Shown: positions 17,913-25,073 of the stretch, piece by piece
Numbering within the stretch: the first letter of the stretch is position 1
Layout: each line of letters opens with the position of its first letter
Source of the DNA: CAZXWN01 sp964644695 [NCBI: uncultured bacterium]
GTDB lineage: Bacteria > UBP4 > UBA4092
DNA: 42,693 bases
NCBI GenBank assembly: GCA_964644695.1
Contig: CAZXWN010000017.1
Coordinates: 1 to 42,693, forward strand
Reading direction: 5' to 3'
The notes under the pieces: generated by a model
What the model was told of the DNA's origin: nothing
Database searches by the model: none
What the model saw: the letters and a program-made list of their open reading frames with translations, nothing else
Position numbers and translations under genes: made by a program

Positions 17913-17999
17913 TCCACTTATCCACAGGTTGTGGATAAAGCCCCCGCATAAGCTGTGGACAACCTGGGATTATGCCGGGATAAGATGGGTATAAGTGGA
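17913..17999. repeat. Nested inverted repeats containing three DnaA-box-like sites
   Basis: The 95-bp gap between two convergent genes is almost filled by nested repeats. An outer perfect pair is TCCACTTAT (17913-17921) / ATAAGTGGA (17991-17999); an inner perfect pair is CAGGTTGT (17925-17932) / ACAACCTG (17959-17966). GCATAA (17946-17951) pairs with TTATGC (17970-17975). Within it are TTATCCACA (17918-17926), its inverted copy TGTGGATAA (17930-17938) and TGTGGACAA (17954-17962), two perfect and one near-perfect matches to the DnaA 9-mer. No U-run follows, so it is not a standard terminator. Function unknown. Confidence 0.7.
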
Positions 18000-18004
18000 A
18001 TCGG

Positions 18005-18667
18005 TTAAAAAAGGGGAAATTGTTTTTTCTGGTACCAATGGGGTATGGTCAGGGCTTCATAATCTTCTTTATCTTCGACAGATAACCGTGAATCGTCTTC
18101 AACATACAAATAATCGGAGAATTCAACCCGGAAGGGAGCTGTCCCTTCGACTAAATCCTGTTTATAAGCAGCAATATATTGGCCGGTTTTATTTGTCCCC
18201 TGGAAACATTTATACCATTGAACGCGGTCCCATTCCCAATTTGCAGTGTCTTTTTGAATGATTTCAATCTGGTTTTCATAGGTTTTGATATGGGACTTGA
18301 TGTAGCTGTTATTTATGTATCGCGCATAATGGGGAGTGGATATGTAAAACAGCGAAATCATTATGATGCATCCAATAAGAGGGAAAAACATACTTAAGTC
18401 GCTTAATTTTGTAATCTTCGATTTCCAAGGCGCCACAACAAAGGTCAGAACCAGAAGTGCCAAAAATCCAAACAACAATACGATAAGACCGAAGACGGTA
18501 AATAGAATATGAATAAAATAGATTCCTGCACTACCGGGGTTGAAGGCTGTCCATGTTTTCAGACAATACCATATAAATATAAAGAGAGTGGTGGCAATAA
18601 TCTGAAACCAATTGGCAATCCATGCAATCCGCTGAAAATGTTTCTTAATTGAACCCATATCTGCCAT
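18005..18667 (-). CDS. Hypothetical membrane protein
   Basis: A 220-residue protein I do not recognise. It has three clear hydrophobic helices (about 15-36, 47-78, 91-108) in the first half. The C-terminal half (110-220) is soluble, charged and aromatic, with YIKSHIKTYENQIEIIQKD suggesting a short helix, and KTGQYIAAYKQDLVEGTAPF followed by a strand-like region. There is no signal peptide and no catalytic motif. Start at 18667 has AAGGG upstream; an ATG three codons in is an alternative. It is convergent with the glycosyltransferase gene across the DnaA-box repeat, and separated from the oxidoreductase operon by a 510-bp divergent gap. Confidence 0.65.
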   Translation of the reverse strand: MADMGSIKKHFQRIAWIANWFQIIATTLFIFIWYCLKTWTAFNPGSAGIYFIHILFTVFGLIVLLFGFLALLVLTFVVAPWKSKITKLSDLSMFFPLIGCIIMISLFYISTPHYARYINNSYIKSHIKTYENQIEIIQKDTANWEWDRVQWYKCFQGTNKTGQYIAAYKQDLVEGTAPFRVEFSDYLYVEDDSRLSVEDKEDYEALTIPHWYQKKQFPLF

Positions 18668-18895
18668 AATCCCTTATACCCCCGTTGTTTATATATGGTT
18701 TGTTCTGTTCAACTTTGACTAGGATACTCCGAAGATGGTCATTATTTCAAGTTTTGGAAATAAATTTCTAGTGCAGTGGGTCCAAAACGACACAAAATGG
18801 AGGGGGTTGAACCTTTGTTAGTCTAATGATATCAATGGTTCATGGTGATAATTGGATAAGAAGTTAACAGGGTCCATCGAAAAAAGTCAAAAACA

Positions 18896-18930
18896 AAAAG
18901 ACTATGTTATAATTTGAAGTCTTTTGGACC
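18896..18930 (+). promoter_or_regulatory. Extended -10 promoter inside an inverted repeat, for the 2-oxoacid oxidoreductase genes
   Basis: TGTTATAAT (TG at 18905, TATAAT 18908-18913) is an extended -10 element; the -35 (AGTCAA, 18885) is weak, suggesting activation. It is bracketed by a perfect inverted repeat AAAAGACT (18896-18903) / AGTCTTTT (18918-18925). The word GGTCCAAAA occurs at 18779 and inverted at 18922-18930, and GGTCCA occurs again at 18871. This predicts a transcript with a leader of about 260 nt. The rest of the gap 18668-19177 shows no gene. Confidence 0.5.
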
Positions 18931-19177
18931 GTGATAATTTGGCAGTAAATCCCCGAATGGCAGCTAGAGAAAAGACCGATTGGGGCAACAAAGAGATAGT
19001 AAGGGTTAGAGTTGATTGCCCATCGGGTAATAACAACGGGAAGTAAACCACTCCCCCAATGACCCCAACGCCTGTCCGGATTGTCCAGTCAAAATCAGAA
19101 AAATTAATCCTCCCTTCAAGGGAAAGATAACAGCCGGAGTGTGTCCATCACTCCAGGCAGAAGGAGAAAAGGGTACT

Positions 19178-20119
19178 ATGGAACAATACAAGTTGCCTTA
19201 CCAGGATCATCTGGGCATCTGTAATGTGTTTATCTCGGCCATCGGTGGCGACGGCGCAAACATGGCAGCCAAACTGCTGTTCAAGATTGCAGTCGAATCG
19301 TTGGATCTCAATGGCGGGTATGATGCCCGTTATGGTTCCGAGAAAAAAGGGACAGCCACGGATGTTTCCCTGAAAGTTTGTCAAAAGGATACCCCGCTGC
19401 GGGAGTCCGGCCCAACCAATCGGCCGCATATCCTGTGTGCATTTCACTATGGTTTGATGCGTCCACTCGGCATGAACAAAGGCTTACAGCCGAATGCCAC
19501 GGTCATCGTCAACACGACCCGTACACCGGATGAAGTCCGCGATGAATTACAACTTCATTCCGGCACGATCATTTGTTTGAATGCGGAGAAGATTGCTGAA
19601 GAAACCAATTCCCGTTTGAACATGCCCATGATGGCCGCCATCGCCAAAGTGTTACAGTTTGCTGATGATGTCGTCATTCACAAAATCGAAGAAACCTGGC
19701 CCCGGGTGAAAGATGCGAACGTTGCCGCCTATAAAGCCGCGATCACTGAAGGAGTCTCCAAGACTTTTGAAGCGGACGGCAAATATCCACTGGTAGAACC
19801 TTCCATTCCCCGCGGACAGCTTGGTTACACCAACATGTTGAATGGTGGTTCGATTGATGCTCTCAGCCATACAACAGTGAATCGTGACAACCGAATCGCA
19901 GGTTATGGTTTTGTGCCTGAGTTTAATGAAGAAGCCTGTATCGGCTGTGCCATTTGTATGACCGTTTGTTCAGATCCAGGTGGAATCATCTGGAAAGATG
20001 GTAAAGTCATTGGCATCAACACCGCCTTCTGTAAAGGTTGTATGCGGTGTGTCGAAGTCTGCCCAAGCACCAAGAAGGGTAAGGCGTTCAATTTACCTGC
20101 TGAATTGATGGAGGCTTAA
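19178..20119 (+). CDS. 2-oxoacid:ferredoxin oxidoreductase, fused gamma and delta subunits
   Basis: A 313-residue cytosolic subunit. Residues about 12-195 are the gamma (CoA-binding/pyruvate-ferredoxin catalytic) domain, with the glycine-rich IGGDGANMAAKLLFKIAVE. The C-terminus is a delta-type ferredoxin domain with two complete 4Fe-4S motifs: Cys254, 257, 260, 264 and Cys285, 288, 291, 295. Together with the next gene it converts a 2-oxoacid plus CoA to acyl-CoA, CO2 and reduced ferredoxin, most likely pyruvate in central metabolism. I place the start at 19178 (MEQYKL), with AAGGAG upstream; an in-frame upstream ATG at 19139 has no good site and adds an unconserved leader. It overlaps nothing and lies six bases before the partner gene, a tight operon. 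Confidence 0.92.
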   Translation: MEQYKLPYQDHLGICNVFISAIGGDGANMAAKLLFKIAVESLDLNGGYDARYGSEKKGTATDVSLKVCQKDTPLRESGPTNRPHILCAFHYGLMRPLGMNKGLQPNATVIVNTTRTPDEVRDELQLHSGTIICLNAEKIAEETNSRLNMPMMAAIAKVLQFADDVVIHKIEETWPRVKDANVAAYKAAITEGVSKTFEADGKYPLVEPSIPRGQLGYTNMLNGGSIDALSHTTVNRDNRIAGYGFVPEFNEEACIGCAICMTVCSDPGGIIWKDGKVIGINTAFCKGCMRCVEVCPSTKKGKAFNLPAELMEA

Positions 20120-20125
20120 TCAGAC

Positions 20126-22372
20126 ATGAATATTGATAGCAACTGCATGAAAACCAATATGGAACTGCCCGGCGTCGCTGAGCAGAAAGTCCTGATTGCA
20201 AATGGAAATGATGCGGCCGCACAAGCCGTTATCGACATTGGGTTTGACGGTGAAGGATATTATCCCATCACTCCGTCATCCGAAGTCGGTGAAATTGTTG
20301 CCAAAGGTTATGCCGATGGAAAGACAGACCTGAACTTTGTTGTTGGTACCTCAGAATTAGCCGCTCTCGGTATTTGCGCCGGTATGGCTATTGCTGGCGG
20401 TCGCGTTATTGATGCGACTTCCGCTCAGGGTCTGTTATTAAAGGCCGAAGAAATGCCGGCTATCTCCGGCATGGGCCTTCCGATGGTGATGAACCTGTCC
20501 GCCCGTGAAATCTCTGCTCCATTAAACATCAAATGCGGCCATTCCGATTTAGCGGCGGCATTAGGCTGGGGCTGGTTGATATTGATGGCTCCGACTGTTC
20601 AGTCTGTATATGACATGAACATCATTGGTGTTAAGCTGGCGGAAGCTGTTAACCTTCCCGTGATTGTCTGCTATGACGGATTCCTGACTTCCCATGGTAT
20701 TCGCCGGATCATGACTTTCAAAGACAAGAAGACTGTTGCTGAATGGGTAGGTCCAACACCAGAACGCATCAACATTCTTGATGTTAAGAACCCCATCACT
20801 TTTGGTCCTTACATGAACGACGATGTCATCAACACCAAAGTCGTCATGGAACAGAAGATGATGAAGGCTTATGAATTATTACCGGATATGTTTGAGTCCT
20901 TCTACAAACTGTCTGGCCGTAAATATGACTTTATGTGGACTTATGGTGATGAAGATCCCGATTCCACCATCGTCATTTTAAACTCTGCGGCTATCGCTGC
21001 CATGAACGCCATTGATACTATGCGCGCAGAAGGCAAGAAAGTCAGCATGGTCAGCCCGATGGTGCTCCGGCCCTGGCCGGAAGAAGAATTAGTCAAAGCA
21101 CTTCCTGAGAAAGCCACATTAGTGGTTGCTGAACGCGTTTCCCAGTATGGTGCCGGTAACTATATGGCTAATGAAATTGGTGCGGCTCTCCAGAAGGTTG
21201 GCCGAACCAACAAGATTCTGCAGCGGACCTATGGTCTGGGCGGAATACCTTTCACTTCTGATGACTGCAAGAATCTTATCGAGCTGGGTTTAGCCAAACC
21301 CGCCAAAGATTCCTTGACCTTCAAGGATTATTATGGAGCCTGGCCCGGAGACCCGAACTACAAACCGACTCCGACGATTGAAGCCATCAAAGCTGAAGAC
21401 TGCATGCTCAACGCCGAAATGGGCGACAAGATTGACCTGAAGAAACTGGCTGCAATGCCCAACCGCATTGAGAAACATTCAGCCTGCCCGGGTTGTGGTA
21501 TCTTTACCAACCTGAGCCAGTTCCTCCGTGGTATTGATGGTCATGTGGTACTGATGTTTAACACCGGCTGCGGCATGGTTGTTACAACTGGTTATCCATT
21601 GACCTCCTTCAAGGTGCCGTATGCCCATAACCTGTTCCATAATGCTTCTTCCACCGCGACAGGTGTGATGGAAATGTACAAACGGTTCAAGGCCCAGGGT
21701 AAGATTACCGAAGAAATTACCTTCGTCTGTGTTTCTGGTGACGGTGGCGATGACATTGGTATGGATCAGCTCATTGCCGCAGGTTTGCGGAATGATCCTA
21801 TCATCTTCCTGGAATACGACAATAAGGGTTATATGAACACCGGCGGCCAGATGTGCTATACCGGTATTGAAGGCCAGCGGTTCACCAATGCCCATGTTGG
21901 AAAATGCCAGAAGGGTAAAGGCACACACCATAAAGACATCGTGGAGATTATGCGCGGTACCAACTGTTCATACATCTTTACCGCTGCTGAATCCAATTCA
22001 CGCGACATGATCGCCAAAGCCCGCAAGGCTCAAAAGACAGTCCGTGAAGGTGGGTTTGCCTTCGGTAAGTTGTTCTCCACCTGCCCGCTTAACTGGGGTG
22101 CTGATCCGAAGAAGGGTCCAAGAATTGTGGAATCCGCAGTGAACTCCTGTCTGCATCCGCTTTATGAAGTGGAACATGGTATTACCACTTTGAATTATGA
22201 TCCTGAAAAATTAGGGAAGAAGATTCCGGTTGTTGATCTGTTCAAGATCATGGGTTCTGCCTTCCGTCAGTTGACCACTCCTGATTTCGCTGATATTCTG
22301 GCGGATGTCCAGGGTGAAGTTGATCGTCGGTGGGAACGCTTGAAAGAAATGGCGAATAACCCGAAACTGTAA
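20126..22372 (+). CDS. 2-oxoacid:ferredoxin oxidoreductase, fused alpha and beta subunits
   Basis: A 748-residue fusion. The alpha part (about 22-400) opens with the substrate/pyrimidine-side motif YYPITPSSEVGE and includes GTSELAALGICAGMAIAGGR and the domain II/III segment RPWPEEEL. A linker (400-445) leads to the beta part (about 446-730), which binds thiamine diphosphate via SGDGGDDIGMDQL ... EYDNKGYMNTGGQ and a 4Fe-4S cluster via CPGCG (454-458), GCGM (about Cys482) and a late cysteine. With the gamma-delta subunit this makes a full PFOR-type enzyme from two polypeptides. Pyruvate is most likely; 2-oxoisovalerate or 2-oxoglutarate cannot be excluded. Start ATG at 20126 has GGAGG inside the preceding gene's end, indicating translational coupling. 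Its regular codon choice suggests high expression. A stack of terminators follows. Confidence 0.92.
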   Translation: MNIDSNCMKTNMELPGVAEQKVLIANGNDAAAQAVIDIGFDGEGYYPITPSSEVGEIVAKGYADGKTDLNFVVGTSELAALGICAGMAIAGGRVIDATSAQGLLLKAEEMPAISGMGLPMVMNLSAREISAPLNIKCGHSDLAAALGWGWLILMAPTVQSVYDMNIIGVKLAEAVNLPVIVCYDGFLTSHGIRRIMTFKDKKTVAEWVGPTPERINILDVKNPITFGPYMNDDVINTKVVMEQKMMKAYELLPDMFESFYKLSGRKYDFMWTYGDEDPDSTIVILNSAAIAAMNAIDTMRAEGKKVSMVSPMVLRPWPEEELVKALPEKATLVVAERVSQYGAGNYMANEIGAALQKVGRTNKILQRTYGLGGIPFTSDDCKNLIELGLAKPAKDSLTFKDYYGAWPGDPNYKPTPTIEAIKAEDCMLNAEMGDKIDLKKLAAMPNRIEKHSACPGCGIFTNLSQFLRGIDGHVVLMFNTGCGMVVTTGYPLTSFKVPYAHNLFHNASSTATGVMEMYKRFKAQGKITEEITFVCVSGDGGDDIGMDQLIAAGLRNDPIIFLEYDNKGYMNTGGQMCYTGIEGQRFTNAHVGKCQKGKGTHHKDIVEIMRGTNCSYIFTAAESNSRDMIAKARKAQKTVREGGFAFGKLFSTCPLNWGADPKKGPRIVESAVNSCLHPLYEVEHGITTLNYDPEKLGKKIPVVDLFKIMGSAFRQLTTPDFADILADVQGEVDRRWERLKEMANNPKL

Positions 22373-22387
22373 TTTCCCCTTAGTTTA

Positions 22388-22433
22388 GATAAAGTGATCC
22401 CCCGGTTCTGTAAGGAGCCGGGGGATTTTTATT
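22388..22433 (+). terminator. Terminator of the oxidoreductase operon (copy 1 of a duplicated 46-nt element)
   Basis: An ATCCCCCGG...CCGGGGGAT stem with an 11-base loop plus TTTTT, 15 bp after the alpha-beta stop codon. The 46 nt 22388-22433 recur at 36173-36218 with a single difference. Confidence 0.92.
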
Positions 22434-22436
22434 TAA

Positions 22437-22485
22437 GGGGGTGTTGCTGATGGTACAAATCGGTGGACACCCCCGGTTGTTTTTA
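22437..22485 (+). terminator. Second terminator-like hairpin after the oxidoreductase operon
   Basis: GGGGGTGT (22437-22444) pairs with ACACCCCC (22467-22474), followed by GGTTGTTTTT. It is a back-up terminator just after the first. Confidence 0.65.
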
Positions 22486-22506
22486 TATGGGAGGATGGTA
22501 ACACTG

Positions 22507-22531
22507 CTGGCGAAAGGCCAGAACGTTTTTT
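22507..22531 (+). terminator. Third terminator-like hairpin after the oxidoreductase operon
   Basis: CTGGC / GCCAG with loop GAAAG, four bases, then TTTTTT. A small hairpin, the third in a row on the plus strand. Confidence 0.5.
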
Positions 22532-22568
22532 GACAATTAAATCAGATAATGCGTGGGTCCTAATTCAC

Positions 22569-22607
22569 AAAAAAAGGGGATACAGTGATAATGCACACTG
22601 TATCCCC
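22569..22607 (-). terminator. Terminator of the M6 protease gene
   Basis: A perfect 12-bp stem (GGGGATACAGTG / CACTGTATCCCC) followed by seven U on the minus strand, 17 bp after the protease stop codon. Confidence 0.92.
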
Positions 22608-22624
22608 TGGGATTATTAATGGAT

Positions 22625-24166
22625 TTAGTATTCTATGAGTGTCTGCCACATATCAACGCTTGTGGCTGGGTTTCCAATCGTCAGATCGGCCTTGATGGAA
22701 CTCCCCAAACCACTGGTTCGGATGATATTTTCTACGGCAACTCTCGACTCGGTGCCATTGTAAAATTTGCTGTCAGGTGTTGATGTTCCATTAAAGGTTT
22801 GGTATCCACCGGCCACTCCTGGCCATGGGTCATTTGTGTCTCCCGTATTCAACTTTTTTTCCAGATGGAATAATCCATCCGCCTGTTCCAGTGCTACTAA
22901 ATAATGTCCTGAAGTCGTATGACCACTGTACCACTCATTTTCATTACTGGTATAAACAGAGTCGTCCACATGGTAAATCATCAAACCTGATCCGGGCAAT
23001 CCAGTGTCATAACCACTGGTACTCCGGTTTTCCAGTAGAAAATATTGGGATTCTGTGGTGGTGTTGCTCCATAGCTTCACGACAGGACCACCCGTCTCCA
23101 CCGGATTTAAGGTATAGTCTTTTAAGTTGTTTATCGGAATGACTGGAGTTTCCCATCCCAGATAAACCCGACACCAGGCGCTTGGCCATGCGGGGCTGTC
23201 TCCTCCCCCATTCCATGAACCGTTGGCCATTAAACACCATTTCCCCAAACCTCTGGAGGAGTAATCCGTATCGTACAGGTCTGGAAGTCCCAGAACATGT
23301 CCATACTCATGGCAGAACACTCCAATACTTAAATCACCGGGAGTGTATTCATATTCAGGTTCAATACTATATTCAGATACCCGTACTCCATCCACCAGTT
23401 TTGAACTGATAGACCACTGATGTGACCAGATATCTGTTGTAGAGGCAGAGACTTCAGCCCCGCGCCCGGCATGAATCACAAATAAAGCATCGACATACCC
23501 TGTGCTCTTATTGTCATACTGGGAAAAATCAATATATGGGTCTGCCAGTGTAACCAAATCTTCGACCAGCTTCCGGGCATTGTGGGGATAATCATTACCA
23601 ATGCCATTACTTGTCCCCGCATAATAAGTGGAAGTTTGGGGGACCCGGAACCATTGAGAGACTTCCCCTGTCAAGGTGAACTGGTTACGGGATACTTCCT
23701 GGTAATATTTCTTCATGGAATTGCCGTCCCCGAACAACATACTCGTAAACGAAGAATAACTCACCTGGGCTGTTTCATCTGAAAAGTCAGCCAGTAACAC
23801 CAACGCTTTCCGAGTCCCGGTGATGGCTGTCCGATTGACTCCGGCGGCGGTTCCGCTTTTCAAGGCAGCCGGTGAGTAGTCTCTGTCCAAGGGGATCCCG
23901 GCCGCCGCATTTTGTTCTTTGGCCCGCATCAACACCTGTAACACTTGCTCCAGGCGTCCTTCTTTGCGTAATTTTTCCATCGTATCGGGATTCATTGAGA
24001 CCAGTCGCGGTGCCGAATTTGCGGACATGATGACCATATCTGCACTCGTTCCCGGCTGTTTCAAATACTCTACCAGGGGACTCCTGGTATTTCTAATTGG
24101 CTGAGCCATTACGCTGCCGGTTAAAATCAGCAATCCTGCTAATAAAGACAATCGTTTGAAAGACAT
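22625..24166 (-). CDS. Secreted M6-family metalloprotease (immune inhibitor A-like)
   Basis: A 513-residue exported protease. The signal peptide ends near VMAQ (residues 19-22), a propeptide-like region runs to about 115, and the catalytic domain starts at ALVLLADFSD. The zinc site is HEYGHVLGLPD: His286, Glu287 (catalytic), His290, Asp296, the extended HExxHxxGxxD motif of M6. Downstream, GKWCLMANGSWNG is the conserved M6 turn with the Met beneath the zinc. The C-terminal part (about 345-505) contains the usual beta region (YFLLENRS, GLMIYHVDD). It should digest extracellular or envelope proteins. Start at the ATG 24166 with GAGG upstream; an in-frame TTG 18 bases earlier is less likely. Monocistronic, convergent with the oxidoreductase operon. 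Confidence 0.9.
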   Translation of the reverse strand: MSFKRLSLLAGLLILTGSVMAQPIRNTRSPLVEYLKQPGTSADMVIMSANSAPRLVSMNPDTMEKLRKEGRLEQVLQVLMRAKEQNAAAGIPLDRDYSPAALKSGTAAGVNRTAITGTRKALVLLADFSDETAQVSYSSFTSMLFGDGNSMKKYYQEVSRNQFTLTGEVSQWFRVPQTSTYYAGTSNGIGNDYPHNARKLVEDLVTLADPYIDFSQYDNKSTGYVDALFVIHAGRGAEVSASTTDIWSHQWSISSKLVDGVRVSEYSIEPEYEYTPGDLSIGVFCHEYGHVLGLPDLYDTDYSSRGLGKWCLMANGSWNGGGDSPAWPSAWCRVYLGWETPVIPINNLKDYTLNPVETGGPVVKLWSNTTTESQYFLLENRSTSGYDTGLPGSGLMIYHVDDSVYTSNENEWYSGHTTSGHYLVALEQADGLFHLEKKLNTGDTNDPWPGVAGGYQTFNGTSTPDSKFYNGTESRVAVENIIRTSGLGSSIKADLTIGNPATSVDMWQTLIEY

Positions 24167-24234
24167 ATCAACCTCGCTTGACAACAGTGTTTTTGATTGT
24201 TAACTCATAATATCACAGGCAAAAGTTGGTATAT

Positions 24235-24267
24235 AAAAACCCCCTGGATTCTTTGGAACCCAGGGGG
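24235..24267 (-). terminator. Terminator after the two small zinc-ribbon genes
   Basis: CCCCCTGG / CCAGGGGG stem followed by UUUUU on the minus strand, 25 bp after the stop codon of the 74-residue gene. Confidence 0.9.
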
Positions 24268-24291
24268 CGTGTTTCTTCTTACAAGACTGGA

Positions 24292-24516
24292 TTACATAGG
24301 TTTCCCAGTCTGGAGGGTGTAGTACTGAGTCGTGGTTCTGGAGTGTCCGGGCATATTTAACATGACAATACATGCCGGACAGATGGGATACATGGAATCT
24401 TCATCATCCATGTGATCTTCTACCCACTGATGTCCAAGTTTCTCACCGCACAACGCACAGGACATCCGTGACCAAACGGGACTTACTTCATGATAGTGGT
24501 GATATTTACCCGACAT
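24292..24516 (-). CDS. Small zinc-ribbon protein, unknown function
   Basis: A 74-residue soluble protein with two CxxC pairs, CALC (Cys20, Cys23) and CPAC (about Cys46, Cys49), spaced like a zinc ribbon. The N-terminus is rich in His/Tyr (GKYHHYHEV). I do not recognise the family. A strong AAGGAGG lies nine bases before the ATG, so it is a translated gene. It is 86 bp downstream of another short zinc-ribbon gene and shares its terminator, so the two probably form an operon. Roles in nucleic-acid or metal binding would be guesses. Confidence 0.7.
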   Translation of the reverse strand: MSGKYHHYHEVSPVWSRMSCALCGEKLGHQWVEDHMDDEDSMYPICPACIVMLNMPGHSRTTTQYYTLQTGKPM

Positions 24517-24602
24517 ACGCTACGACCTCCTTTATGAAATCAACACTGTAAAATAAGGTGCTGGTTCCGGCAGGCCTAACGCCAAGCAGGCTTACCGGTC
24601 GA

Positions 24603-24860
24603 TCAGATCATAAAGCGGAAATTGCAGTGGTTGCACCAGACTCCCCCACGATTCTGATTCTGGGGGTCTGTTAGACGCATAGCGACCAATTCTCCCTTCT
24701 CACAGAAAGGACAGGTTCCCACAGAGCTGGAGTATTCATTCGCCTCAAAGAATTTCTCCATAACAACCTTCATCTGACTTTCAATAAAGGGACGGTTCAA
24801 TTCTTTTGACTGTGGTTTAACCTGATAGGTTGGGGGTAATTGGTCTGCAGTACGTGCCAT
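24603..24860 (-). CDS. Small zinc-ribbon protein, unknown function
   Basis: An 85-residue soluble protein. The first half (1-47) is helical and charged (ESQMKVVMEKFFEANEY); the C-terminal half is a compact zinc ribbon with CPFC (about 50-53) and CNHC (about 76-79), ending FRFMI. AGGAGGG lies about ten bases before the ATG. It is the upstream member of a two-gene minus-strand unit whose other member also has two CxxC pairs. The family is not recognised. A minus-strand TATAAT is present near 24915, a plausible -10, but no good -35 is visible. Confidence 0.7.
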   Translation of the reverse strand: MARTADQLPPTYQVKPQSKELNRPFIESQMKVVMEKFFEANEYSSSVGTCPFCEKGELVAMRLTDPQNQNRGGVWCNHCNFRFMI

Positions 24861-25073
24861 AGTATCGAGACCCTCCTGTTTGAAAAGGTGTTATTTCGGT
24901 TCTGCTCTATACCTTATTATATCCCAAGGATAACAATCAACCCACATCTTAAGGATGTTTTTAATTTTGAGGTATTTTGTATTTGCGTTGATTCTGGAAA
25001 AAACTGGATGATAGGACTACAATAAATAGGTCGGCATAATTCCCGACCTAATTCTTTCCAGGAGAATCCCTTC

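Noticed and set aside
17913-17999. DnaA-box cluster as the chromosomal replication origin
   Set aside because: No dnaA, dnaN, gyrB, gidA or parAB nearby, no AT-rich unwinding region beside the boxes, and the gap is only 95 bp.
18914-19177. Known riboswitch in the long oxidoreductase leader
   Set aside because: I compared it by eye with TPP, SAM, c-di-GMP, cobalamin, glycine, fluoride and THF core motifs and found no match; only small hairpins are visible.
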